This document shows positions 42,578-50,373 of a stretch of DNA of 64,000 nt, in pieces (the stretch's first letter is position 1; each line of letters opens with the position of its first letter). The DNA comes from Pedobacter sp. Bi126 (lineage in GTDB: Bacteria; Bacteroidota; Bacteroidia; Sphingobacteriales; Sphingobacteriaceae): NCBI RefSeq assembly GCF_918698245.1, contig NZ_CAKKMS010000007.1:186001-250000 (forward strand), in the 5' to 3' direction. Below the pieces are notes generated by a model, which made no database searches, was not told the origin of the DNA, and was given only the letters and a program-made list of their open reading frames with translations. The position numbers and the translations under genes are program-made.

Positions 42578-43987
42578 ATGAGTAGAAGAAAACCTGGTAC
42601 GGTAACTATTGTTCCAAACGTACATATAATCGATATTGCTGAAGAGGGAAAAGGTGTTGGCAAGGCTGACGAATTGGTCATTTTTGTTGATAAAGCCGTT
42701 CCTGGTGATGTGGTGGATGTTCGGTTGACCAAAAAGAAAAAGAATTTTGCTGAAGCAATCATTGATCAGCTTCATGAAAAATCAGCGTTGCGTACTGATC
42801 CTTTTTGTCCTCATTTCGGAACCTGCGGCGGTTGCAAATGGCAGCATATGGGTTACGATGCTCAATTGAAATTTAAGCAGAAAAATGTTGAGGCAGCTTT
42901 ACAGCGTTTAGGTAAAATAGATACCTCAGGAACAGAACCTATTTTAGGTTCAGAAAAAAACAGGTATTACCGAAATAAATTAGAATTTACTTTTTCGAAC
43001 AAACGTTGGTTGGAAAAAACCGATGTAGAACGCGATGAAGATTTTGACATGAATGCACTGGGTTTTCACGTACCATTGCGTTTTGATAAAATTTTAGATA
43101 TCGAGCATTGTTATCTACAAGATGAGCCTTCTAATTCGATCAGAAACGCTGTCCGTAAATATGCCTTAGAAAATGACCTGTCGTTTTACGATCTGCGTAA
43201 CCATGAAGGCGTTTTGCGTAACCTGATTATCCGTACTTCTAGCACAGGAGAGGTGATGGTTGCTGTGGTATTTGCTTATCCGGAACAGACACAAGTTGAT
43301 GGCTTGATGGGTTTCCTTAAAAATGAATTTCCACAGATTACCTCTTTGCTGTATATCGTTAACCAAAAAAAGAATGACACTATTTTCGATCAGGATGTGG
43401 TGGTTTTCTCAGGTCCCGATCATATTTTCGAAGAAATGGATGGCATCCGTTTTAAAATTGGGGTGAAATCTTTTTATCAGACCAATTCTGAACAAGCCTT
43501 CGAGCTATATAAAATCACCAGGGATTTTGCCGGATTTAAAGGTGATGAACTGGTTTATGATTTATACACTGGTGCCGGGACGATTGCAAATTTTATTGCC
43601 AAAAACGTAAAGCAGGTAGTTGGGGTAGAATATGTACCAACCGCTATTGAAGATGCAAAGTTTAACTCAGCGCTAAATGGCATCGATAATACAATTTTCT
43701 ATGCCGGAGATATGAAAGATATTCTTACTTCAGAATTTATCCTGGCACATGGTAAACCAGATGTGGTCATTACTGATCCGCCACGGGCTGGTATGCATAC
43801 AGATGTAGTACAGAGATTGCTTGAAATGGAGTCTGAAAAAATTGTCTATGTAAGCTGTAATGCAGCCACACAGGCAAGAGATTTAGAATTATTGAAAGAA
43901 AAATACGATGTGGTGCGCATTAAACCTGTAGATATGTTTCCGCACACGCAACACGTAGAAAATGTAGTATTGTTAAGGTTAAAGTAA
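42578..43987 (+). CDS. rlmD: 23S rRNA (uracil-5-)-methyltransferase RlmD/RumA family
   Basis: The enzyme makes 5-methyluridine in 23S rRNA using SAM. The 469-residue protein has an N-terminal TRAM domain (to about residue 60), the Fe-S cysteines in FCPHFGTCGGCKW (Cys77, Cys83, Cys86; a fourth in EHCYL), the SAM motif YDLYTGAGTIANFIA, DPPRAGMH and the nucleophile in VSCNAATQARDL. Paralogues RlmC and TrmA cannot be fully excluded, but the Fe-S site favours RlmD/RlmCD. Confidence 0.92.
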   Translation: MSRRKPGTVTIVPNVHIIDIAEEGKGVGKADELVIFVDKAVPGDVVDVRLTKKKKNFAEAIIDQLHEKSALRTDPFCPHFGTCGGCKWQHMGYDAQLKFKQKNVEAALQRLGKIDTSGTEPILGSEKNRYYRNKLEFTFSNKRWLEKTDVERDEDFDMNALGFHVPLRFDKILDIEHCYLQDEPSNSIRNAVRKYALENDLSFYDLRNHEGVLRNLIIRTSSTGEVMVAVVFAYPEQTQVDGLMGFLKNEFPQITSLLYIVNQKKNDTIFDQDVVVFSGPDHIFEEMDGIRFKIGVKSFYQTNSEQAFELYKITRDFAGFKGDELVYDLYTGAGTIANFIAKNVKQVVGVEYVPTAIEDAKFNSALNGIDNTIFYAGDMKDILTSEFILAHGKPDVVITDPPRAGMHTDVVQRLLEMESEKIVYVSCNAATQARDLELLKEKYDVVRIKPVDMFPHTQHVENVVLLRLK

Positions 43988-43989
43988 TA

Positions 43990-44086
43990 AAATGATTGAA
44001 TGAGAGAAAAATTGAATGAAAGAATGGGGCAATTTGCCTTTGACATTCAACTATTCACTCATTCAAAATTCAATCATTAGTTAAGG
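43990..44086. repeat. Imperfect inverted repeat between rlmD and a hypothetical gene
   Basis: AATGATTGAATGAG near the left end pairs with CTCATTC and TTCAATCATT near the right end; a short GGCAATTTGCC lies between. It is AT-rich with no T-run; it may be a weak terminator or a repeat. Confidence 0.5.
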
Positions 44087-44087
44087 T

Positions 44088-44495
44088 ATGGATAGAGAAG
44101 AATTATTAGGCGCAACGCCCGAAGAGAACGGAACACCACAAAAAAAGCAGGAAAGTCCGCTGGTAAGTTTAGAAAAAGACTTAGAATTTTACGCTGATGC
44201 GATTAAAGAAGTAGCAATCGAGATTATGGTGGAAGGCATTTCTGCCCATCCAATTTTTATTGCACATCAGCATGAGGTGAACATTGGCGAACTTATCTTA
44301 AATAAAGAAGAACTTAATACCGATTGGACCATACAAGCCTCTACGTTAGAAGAATTTGTAGAAAAAGGAATCATCAGCAAGGAAAAAAAAGAGCCCTTCT
44401 TAAAAGTATATAAAAAACCGGAAGATTTTATGTGCGTATTCGTAATTGTTCCTGAAGGCGCCAACTTTATTTACTATCCGTACAAAAAAAGGTAG
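44088..44495 (+). CDS. Hypothetical conserved protein, 135 residues
   Basis: The protein is acidic at the N-terminus (MDREELLGATPEENGTPQKK) and then has a compact alpha/beta region with IKEVAIEIMVEGISAHPIFI, HQHEVNIGELI and a C-terminal ANFIYYPYKKR. It has no signal peptide or membrane segment, so it is probably cytosolic. It resembles conserved Sphingobacteriales proteins of unknown function. No close neighbour gives context; it is divided from rlmD by an inverted repeat. Confidence 0.78.
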   Translation: MDREELLGATPEENGTPQKKQESPLVSLEKDLEFYADAIKEVAIEIMVEGISAHPIFIAHQHEVNIGELILNKEELNTDWTIQASTLEEFVEKGIISKEKKEPFLKVYKKPEDFMCVFVIVPEGANFIYYPYKKR

Positions 44496-44578
44496 AGGAT
44501 AGAAAGGTTGATGATTCCCTCCCTAAGCCTTTAATGATCAGAATCTGTGTAATCTATTAATCTGTGCAATTACCGAAT

Positions 44579-44613
44579 AAAAAACGCCGCTTTGTATCCA
44601 CAAAGCAGCGCGT
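44579..44613 (-). terminator. Terminator of the head-GIN gene (minus strand)
   Basis: On the minus strand ACGCGCTGCTTTGT and ACAAAGCGGCGT pair around GGAT, followed by GTTTTTTATT. The stem has one bulge. Confidence 0.8.
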
Positions 44614-44635
44614 TATTATTAACTAAACTAAACTT

Positions 44636-45340
44636 TTAATTTACGTGGTGTACATCTCCACTTTTTGAGCTTGATGTTTTCTTGAGTGAAGCATTTCCCT
44701 TATAACTTACATCGCCACCACCACTTGCACTGGCCTCTAAGCCTTTATTTACATAAAGATTTACATCAGAACCCCCAGAAGCCTGTACCTTTGCATAATC
44801 TGTAATTAATTCATAAGCATCGATATCGCTACCTCCACTAGATTGAATGGTCATGTTTTCTGCTTTGCCTTTTAAATCGAGATCACTGCCACCGCTTGAT
44901 TGAATAGATAGATCGTTGCAAACAACCGTTAATTTTAAATCCGATCCTCCTGAAGAGCGAATAGCAAGTTTTTCTGTTTTAATTTGGTTTTGTGTAAAAA
45001 CATCCGATCCTCCCGATGCTGCAATTGCATTTAGGGTTTTAAAACTTACATAAGCTTTAATGGTACGGTTTTTAAACATACCGCTCCAATTGATACCATC
45101 TTTAAACTTTATGGTAACATTACTGCCGCTCTGCTCAACAACAATATCTTTTAATGTTTCCGAATCAGATTTTATACTCACACTTTCACTACCGCCCTGG
45201 GTGAGGTATAAATCTATGCCACTGCTTACTCCAATGCTATTAAAGTTTTTAACGGTGAAGCTTTTAGTATCCTGCGCTTTAGCCATGTAGCTGGTTACCA
45301 CGATAAATAAAATGGCGGATGATTTGATAAGGTTTTTCAT
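44636..45340 (-). CDS. Head-GIN (DUF2807) domain secreted protein
   Basis: The 234-residue protein has a signal peptide (to MAKAQ, about residue 22) and a beta-helical head-GIN domain built of repeated SGGSD motifs: ASGGSDVFTQ, SSGGSDLKL, SSGGSDLDL, SSGGSDIDA, ASGGSDVNL, ASGGGDVSY. The regular spacing of about 20 residues fits one turn of a right-handed beta solenoid. It is probably a surface or periplasmic adhesion-like protein; no enzymatic function is proposed. ATG 45340 starts the signal peptide; an upstream frame to 45460 is not supported. Confidence 0.88.
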   Translation of the reverse strand: MKNLIKSSAILFIVVTSYMAKAQDTKSFTVKNFNSIGVSSGIDLYLTQGGSESVSIKSDSETLKDIVVEQSGSNVTIKFKDGINWSGMFKNRTIKAYVSFKTLNAIAASGGSDVFTQNQIKTEKLAIRSSGGSDLKLTVVCNDLSIQSSGGSDLDLKGKAENMTIQSSGGSDIDAYELITDYAKVQASGGSDVNLYVNKGLEASASGGGDVSYKGNASLKKTSSSKSGDVHHVN

Positions 45341-45533
45341 AATCGTTTTTTCGTTAAATGATTCTGAAGCTATCATTACGCAGCATTTAGGCAACGATGG
45401 CTTCGATTTTGTGTTTTGGTTATAGATTAGACGCATCTCTGATGAAAACGTTGCAAACAATCGAAATTATTTTTCAAATAGTTTGAATTTCATCCTTAAA
45501 ATCGTTCTTTTTGTATTCAATCCTTTTTATACA

Positions 45534-46040
45534 ATGGCATCGCAATTACTTATTCTCAACAAGAAACAAATTCAGCAGAAAATAGATCGTATCGCTTATC
45601 AGATTTTAGAAGATAACCTGAATGAGAAAGAAGTGGTGCTTGCCGGTATTTGGGACCGTGGCTACAAACTAGCGCTAAGATTAGAAAAAGTGCTTAAAAA
45701 GATTTCGGGCTTTAAACTAACCTTACTGCGTATCGACCTGCAGAAAGAAAGTAGCAAATTGGTTGCTTCGACAGATCTGGATGAAAGCCATTGGAAAAAC
45801 AAGGTGATCATTATTGTTGATGATGTATTGAACAGCGGTAAAACCCTTGCTTATGGTTTAGGTGTTTTCTTAAATACGCCACATAAAAAAATCCGTACAG
45901 TAGTTTTGGTTGATCGAAGCCATAAAATTTTCCCTATTGCCACCGATTTTGTTGGGCTTGAACTGGCTACCATCTTAAAAGAACATGTAGATGTAGTAAT
46001 GGATGTGGAAGGTGAAGAAGATCGGGTTTATTTGAGCTAA
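45534..46040 (+). CDS. Phosphoribosyltransferase (PyrR-like, type I fold)
   Basis: The 168-residue protein has the type I PRTase PRPP motif VIIIVDDVLNSGKTLAYGL at about residues 97-115, and EVVLAGIWDRGYKLALRLE for the pyrophosphate loop. PyrR-like members convert uracil to UMP or regulate pyrimidine genes. Substrate is not certain. The start ATG at 45534 (MASQLLIL) is preferred to 45483 because the first 17 codons encode a hydrophobic stretch unlike the family. It is followed by REP sequence. Confidence 0.88.
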   Translation: MASQLLILNKKQIQQKIDRIAYQILEDNLNEKEVVLAGIWDRGYKLALRLEKVLKKISGFKLTLLRIDLQKESSKLVASTDLDESHWKNKVIIIVDDVLNSGKTLAYGLGVFLNTPHKKIRTVVLVDRSHKIFPIATDFVGLELATILKEHVDVVMDVEGEEDRVYLS

Positions 46041-46078
46041 GTTATAGAGATAATGGCATATTCCAAATGTGCATCTTA

Positions 46079-46171
46079 AGAATCCTCGTTACAAATGAGG
46101 ACTATAATTCATCTGTGCTATCGTCCTTGTTTGTAACGAGGATGCACGAGAATAGCGATTTTATCGCTTTT
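46079..46171. repeat. REP-like palindromes flanking the RAYT pseudogene (left)
   Basis: ATCCTCGTTACAAATGAGGA (46081-46100) is a near-palindrome, followed by GTTTGTAACGAGGATG (46129-46144) and GAGAATAGCGATTTTATCGC. Each word recurs on the right side at 46817-46940. Confidence 0.75.
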
Positions 46172-46172
46172 T

Positions 46173-46707
46173 TTAAATCAATTCAATTTTCACCAAACCT
46201 TTAATTCCAGCATAATCTTTAGCGCTACTGTAAATGTATTGCTCGGGAAATTCAACAATACAAGCTTTAACAGGATTATCATGGATATAATGTAGTTTTT
46301 GAAAAGCATCGATTTCTTGTAAATCGATAGGGTGATTGTCGTCTTGCCAGATTTTGTGACTTTCTGCCCGATTGGTCTTTCTAGTTTCGAAACTAAACTT
46401 GTCTAAAAGCCAATCTTTCCTACTTTCAGGTATCTCTTTAATGGTAACAGCCAATTGCTTCGAAGTGAATTTTTTAAAATCTCTCAAAAAATCAGACATT
46501 TTATTTGGCTCTTTACACTTCCAATAAAATGAATGTGATTCGTCATCAGAACCCAACCATTTAATATTAATCCTTTATTCTCGATACAGTGGTTTAACGA
46601 ATCGACAATTATGTTTTTATATTTTATAAGTCTATCCAACCAACTATTGTACATGTTATAAAATAAGTCTGATTTTGATCAGTAATTATATATCTGCTTC
46701 CTCCCAT
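46173..46707 (-). pseudogene. REP-associated tyrosine transposase (RAYT, IS200-like), decayed
   Basis: On the minus strand, an ATG at 46707 opens MGGSRYIITDQNQTYFITCT and VGWIDL before a stop. A different frame then reads LIKYKNIIVDSLNHCIENKG and WVLMTNHIHFIG (the HUH-like MTNHIHFI motif). A third frame, starting as TTG-Gly-Ser, continues KMSDFLRDFKKFTSKQLAVT to the stop at 46173, with LHYIHDNPVKA and EYIYSSAKDY-like Y1-transposase tail motifs. At least two frame disruptions are needed, so this is a pseudogene. RAYTs mobilise or maintain REP palindromes, which flank it here on both sides. Confidence 0.85.
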
Positions 46708-46799
46708 AATAAAATAAGATTAAATCTTTAATTAAATTATATTCTCAGTAAAGAGAATATCTGGGAGATTTATAGTGAATATAGTTATTTTATACATAA

Positions 46800-46943
46800 A
46801 TGCGCTAATCGTACGCGTTTGTGGAGAGGATGAATGAGAATAGCGATTATATCGCTAATACTTAAATCGGTTTAAGCTATTACGCCACATTACAAATGTG
46901 GATCTCGCTAATCCTCGTTACAAACGAGGACTATAACGAGTGT
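46800..46943. repeat. REP-like palindromes flanking the RAYT pseudogene (right)
   Basis: GTTTGTGGAGAGGATGAATG, GAGAATAGCGATTATATCGC, CCACATTACAAATGTGG (perfect outer pairing) and CCTCGTTACAAACGAGGA occur in turn, ending 9 bases before the -7 element of the carotenoid operon. Words match the left-hand repeat at 46079. Confidence 0.8.
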
Positions 46944-46951
46944 ATGTACAA

Positions 46952-46959
46952 TACATTTG
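46952..46959 (+). promoter_or_regulatory. -7 element TACATTTG of the carotenoid operon
   Basis: A perfect TAnnTTTG next to the last REP palindrome; no TTTG is seen at -33. It implies that translation starts at ATG 46992 rather than 46896 or 46944, which lie upstream of the predicted transcript start. Confidence 0.5.
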
Positions 46960-46991
46960 CAATTAACCTCAATTTTTTGCAATTTCCCGAA

Positions 46992-47615
46992 ATGTATCAG
47001 CCTAGAAAAAATAATTTGATCTTCAGCTTTTTCTCCTGGTACATCCAGTTTATCATCAAAAAAGATTTTTCAGCTTTTAAGTATGGTGAGGTGGAGATTA
47101 AACAAGATGCGGCTATCTTGGTTTTGGCCAATCATTTTAGCTGGTGGGATGGTTTTTTCCTCTTTTACATCAACAAAAAAGTATTTAAGAAACAATTTCA
47201 TGTTTTAGTGAATGCCGAAAACTATACTAAAGTTGGTTTTCTAAAGTATCTTGGTGCTTTTGCGGCCGAAAATAAAGGTAAAGATGTTTTAGAAACGCTT
47301 AATTATGCAGGCAAACTGTTAGATAACCCCGCAAATTTGGTACTTGTATTCCCCCAGGGCAAATTATATTCGAACCATCTTAAAAATATCAGTTTCGAAA
47401 AAGGAGTGATGCAGATGATCAATGCCAGTCAGAAAAAGATTAATATTATTTTTGCCGCCACCTTTATTGATTATTTTTCCAAAAGAAAGCCCTCAGCTTA
47501 TACTTACTTGCAGCATTGGGAGAATGAAGAATATGTAAGTTTACAATTACTAAAAAGCGCTTATAATAAACATTACGATCAGTCTGTTGTTAAACAAACT
47601 CAGCTAATTGAATGA
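46992..47615 (+). CDS. Lysophosphatidate-type acyltransferase, CruD-like
   Basis: The 207-residue protein is a PlsC-family acyltransferase with the catalytic NHFSWWD (His48, Asp53; HX4D) and FPQGK (120-124, the FPEG motif with Gln for Glu). It lacks strong membrane helices. The next genes are a GT2 glycosyltransferase (4-base overlap) and a CruF-like hydratase, so it is placed as the acyltransferase that esterifies a carotenoid glycoside, by analogy with CruD of green sulfur bacteria; a phospholipid role is the alternative. The N-terminus from 46896 is discarded as REP sequence. Confidence 0.78.
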   Translation: MYQPRKNNLIFSFFSWYIQFIIKKDFSAFKYGEVEIKQDAAILVLANHFSWWDGFFLFYINKKVFKKQFHVLVNAENYTKVGFLKYLGAFAAENKGKDVLETLNYAGKLLDNPANLVLVFPQGKLYSNHLKNISFEKGVMQMINASQKKINIIFAATFIDYFSKRKPSAYTYLQHWENEEYVSLQLLKSAYNKHYDQSVVKQTQLIE

Positions 47616-48709
47616 CAATTTTTATTTACGCCGTTTTAATTTTCCTGGTGATCCGGTTTTCGGTTACTGTTTTCAATTTCCTTTCTAATCCTAAGTTGCC
47701 GAGAGTGGTTAAACACTATCATGATAAGGTTTCGATCTTAATTCCTGCACGAAATGAAGCAGCGGATATTTTAGAATTGCTCGTTTCGATAAAAAACCAG
47801 GACTACACCAATTATGAAGTTATTGTTTTGGATGATAACAGCGATGACAATACTTTCGGTGTAGTCGAAAATTTTTGTCTTACGAACCCGCAATTTAAAG
47901 TGGTAAGCGGTAAAGCGTTACCTCAAAACTGGCTTGGGAAAAATTATGCCTGCCACCAGCTTAGCGAATTGGCTACAGGGAAATATCTTTTGTTTATCGA
48001 TGCAGACGAATCAGTAAAAAGAGGATTGATCAATAGCCTGATCAACCGGATGGAAATCGGAGGGCTGGCTTTGTTAAGTGTTTTTACCAACCAAACTATA
48101 AAATCGATAGGCGAGTGGTTAACAGTGCCCTTAATGCATTTTATACTGCTAAATTTATTGCCTTTGCGATTGGTTAAACTTTCGAAAAATCCAGCATTTT
48201 CAGCAGCAAGTGGACAGTGCATGTTTTTTAATGCCAATAATTACAAAGAAAACCATTGGCATGAGCGGGTTAAACACCAGGTTGTGGAAGATGTGGAGAT
48301 TATGAAGTTGGTAAAACAAGAAAAATTTAATGCAGAGGCCCTTTTAGCCAACGGACTGATCTATTGCAGGATGTACAAAAATTTAGGCGAAAGCTTAAAC
48401 GGTTTTAGTAAAAACTTACTGGCGGGTTTTGGTAATAACATCATAATATTATTACTTTACCAGCTTTTGGTAACTGTAGGACCAGTAATTTTAATCTTAA
48501 ACTTTAATATTGCTTTACTTGTATTACCATTAACTTTAATAGTATTAACTAGAATGATGATCTCCTATTTATCGGGGCAAAATGTTTTGATAAATCTGAT
48601 TTTACATCCTTTACAGATGTTATTCTTCTTAATAATTTCATTCATTTCTATAAAAAAACATATTTTTAAAACGAGCACATGGAAGGGCAGAACGATCAAA
48701 ACGATTTAA
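47612..48709 (+). CDS. Family 2 glycosyltransferase, CruC-like
   Basis: The 365-residue protein has an N-terminal membrane anchor, a GT-A domain with SILIPARNEAADILELLVSI, VLDDNSDDNT, the DxD motif LFIDADES and VVEDVEIMKLVK for acid/base, then three C-terminal helices. This layout matches CruC, the chlorobactene glucosyltransferase, as well as general GT2 enzymes. It overlaps the acyltransferase by 4 bases (ATGA) and the CruF-like gene by 31 bases, so the three are translationally coupled. Glucose transfer to a 1'-hydroxycarotenoid is inferred from context. Confidence 0.83.
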   Translation: MTIFIYAVLIFLVIRFSVTVFNFLSNPKLPRVVKHYHDKVSILIPARNEAADILELLVSIKNQDYTNYEVIVLDDNSDDNTFGVVENFCLTNPQFKVVSGKALPQNWLGKNYACHQLSELATGKYLLFIDADESVKRGLINSLINRMEIGGLALLSVFTNQTIKSIGEWLTVPLMHFILLNLLPLRLVKLSKNPAFSAASGQCMFFNANNYKENHWHERVKHQVVEDVEIMKLVKQEKFNAEALLANGLIYCRMYKNLGESLNGFSKNLLAGFGNNIIILLLYQLLVTVGPVILILNFNIALLVLPLTLIVLTRMMISYLSGQNVLINLILHPLQMLFFLIISFISIKKHIFKTSTWKGRTIKTI

Positions 48710-49353
48710 AGGTTAAAAGGATTGCAGTTGCAATAATTGTCGTTTTTCATATGGTTGGCTTGCTTGGCTTCTTAATTCCTGTTGCCCAGCCTTATTTTAT
48801 CAAACTGGTTCCCTTTCATTTGTTGCTGATGTTTGCCGTAATTGTTTTTTCGTACAATGCCGATGTGAAACGTTTATTGTTACTGGTTTCGGGTGTATTT
48901 CTCTGTGGCTTTTTAGTCGAGGTACTAGGCGTTCATACCGGAAAGATATTTGGCAGCTATTATTACGGCGATACATTGGGCTACAAAGTTGCTGCGGTTC
49001 CATTACTAATGGGTGTAAATTGGGTAATCCTTATTTTCAGTGTTGGGCAAATGATGAAAAGTATGAAAATCAGGCATAGTATTCTGGCTTCTGTTCTCGG
49101 CGCTTTTATACTGGTAGGTTTCGATTTCTTTTTGGAACCTGTGGCCATGAAATTTAACTACTGGCAGTGGGACTGGCATGAAATCCCTGTTCAGAATTAT
49201 GTAGCGTGGTTTATTGTTTCGGTAATACTATTAAAGTTTTACTATGCTTTGGGCTTAAAGCAACAAAAATATATTGGTACTGTAATGTTCGTTTCACAGC
49301 TAACCTTTTTTGTTGTCTTATACATGACAACCGGAACAAATATTTTTGCTTAA
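48679..49353 (+). CDS. cruF: CruF-like carotenoid 1',2'-hydratase (DUF422)
   Basis: The 224-residue protein has six or seven hydrophobic helices and the CruF/DUF422 signature TGKIFGSYYYGDTLGYKVAA with VPLLMGVNWVILIF, and VGFDFFLEPVAMKFNYWQWD. CruF hydrates the psi end of gamma-carotene-type carotenoids to give a 1'-hydroxyl, the site for glycosylation. Acidic residues in FDFFLEP and NYWQWDW are expected for catalysis. It overlaps the GT2 gene and ends 12 bases before ispH. Confidence 0.9.
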   Translation: MEGQNDQNDLKVKRIAVAIIVVFHMVGLLGFLIPVAQPYFIKLVPFHLLLMFAVIVFSYNADVKRLLLLVSGVFLCGFLVEVLGVHTGKIFGSYYYGDTLGYKVAAVPLLMGVNWVILIFSVGQMMKSMKIRHSILASVLGAFILVGFDFFLEPVAMKFNYWQWDWHEIPVQNYVAWFIVSVILLKFYYALGLKQQKYIGTVMFVSQLTFFVVLYMTTGTNIFA

Positions 49354-49358
49354 TTTTG
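49351..49358 (+). promoter_or_regulatory. -7 element TAATTTTG of ispH, overlapping the cruF stop codon
   Basis: A perfect TAnnTTTG whose first three bases are the TAA of the previous gene. It ends 7 bases before the ispH ATG, so an internal transcript would have almost no leader. Confidence 0.5.
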
Positions 49359-49365
49359 TATCGCA

Positions 49366-50214
49366 ATGGGTTACAACTTACAGGTCAACATCGATAAATC
49401 ATCAGGCTTTTGCTTTGGCGTAGTATATGCCATAGAAATGGCCGAAGATATTCTGGATAATGAAGGTTATTTATATTGCCTTGGCGATATTGTGCATAAT
49501 GATGAAGAAGTAGAGCGTTTAACCAATCGCGGATTAAAAATCATCGATCACGAAGTATTAAAAAACTTAAGGGACGAAAAGGTTTTAATCAGGGCTCATG
49601 GCGAGGCGCCATCAACCTATCAGCTGGCTTTAGAAAATAACCTGACTTTAATAGATGCTTCATGTCCTGTTGTGCTGAAATTACAGAACAGGATTAAAAA
49701 TTCACATGATGACGATGAGCAAGTACTTATTTTTGGTAAGCACGGGCACGCCGAGGTAATCGGATTACAAGGTCAAACAGATGGTAAGGCAATTGTTTTT
49801 CAGGATCTGGCCGAACTGGATAATGTAGAATTGCCTGCTAAATTTACCCTATATAGTCAAACCACTAAAAGCACCGATAAATTCTATCACATTAAAGATG
49901 AATTATTGAGTCGTGGTTATGAAGTTAAGGCTAACGATACCATTTGCAGGCAAGTATCTAACCGTTACGAAGAGCTGGAAGATTTTGTAAGTCATTATGA
50001 TAAAATCATTTTCGTATCGGGCAAGAAATCTTCTAACGGAAAAGTGCTGTACGATGTTTGTAAAAAATACAACGATAATTCTTATTTCATTTCGAATGTT
50101 GAAGAGTTAGATCAAACCTGGTTTAACGAAAACGATAAAGTTGGCATATGCGGTGCTACGTCTACACCAATGTGGTTGATGGAAAAGGTAAAGGCTGCGT
50201 TAGAGCGGTATTAG
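49366..50214 (+). CDS. ispH: 4-hydroxy-3-methylbut-2-enyl diphosphate reductase
   Basis: IspH reduces HMBPP to IPP and DMAPP with a [4Fe-4S] cluster in the MEP pathway. The 282-residue protein has its three cluster cysteines: Cys16 in GFCFGVVYAIE, Cys100 in DASCPVV and Cys194 in DTICRQVSNRYE, plus HGHAEVIGLQGQ and the conserved GATSTPMWLM at the end. Placement inside a carotenoid operon links precursor supply to pigment. A promoter -7 element overlaps the cruF stop, so it may also be transcribed separately. Confidence 0.97.
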   Translation: MGYNLQVNIDKSSGFCFGVVYAIEMAEDILDNEGYLYCLGDIVHNDEEVERLTNRGLKIIDHEVLKNLRDEKVLIRAHGEAPSTYQLALENNLTLIDASCPVVLKLQNRIKNSHDDDEQVLIFGKHGHAEVIGLQGQTDGKAIVFQDLAELDNVELPAKFTLYSQTTKSTDKFYHIKDELLSRGYEVKANDTICRQVSNRYEELEDFVSHYDKIIFVSGKKSSNGKVLYDVCKKYNDNSYFISNVEELDQTWFNENDKVGICGATSTPMWLMEKVKAALERY

Positions 50215-50264
50215 CTTGTAAGAAGATCTGAATAGCTATTAATGATGGATTTATATAGTAGAAT

Positions 50265-50348
50265 CGTCATCTCGACTGGAACGCAGTGGAATGGAGAGAT
50301 CTGCTTAGATAGATCTCTCGACTTCGTTGCACTTCGCTCGAGATGACG
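50265..50348. repeat. REP-like palindrome CGTCATCTCGA...TCGAGATGACG
   Basis: The inverted ends CGTCATCTCGA and TCGAGATGACG enclose an inner hairpin AGAGATCT/AGATCTCT (8-bp stem). It lies between ispH and the ketolase gene, so it could limit read-through. Confidence 0.8.
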
Positions 50349-50373
50349 GTCATATCTAGTAATATAATATAAA

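Noticed and set aside
46896..46991. Longer N-terminus for the acyltransferase
   Set aside because: These codons consist of REP palindrome and promoter sequence; the predicted transcript starts downstream of them.
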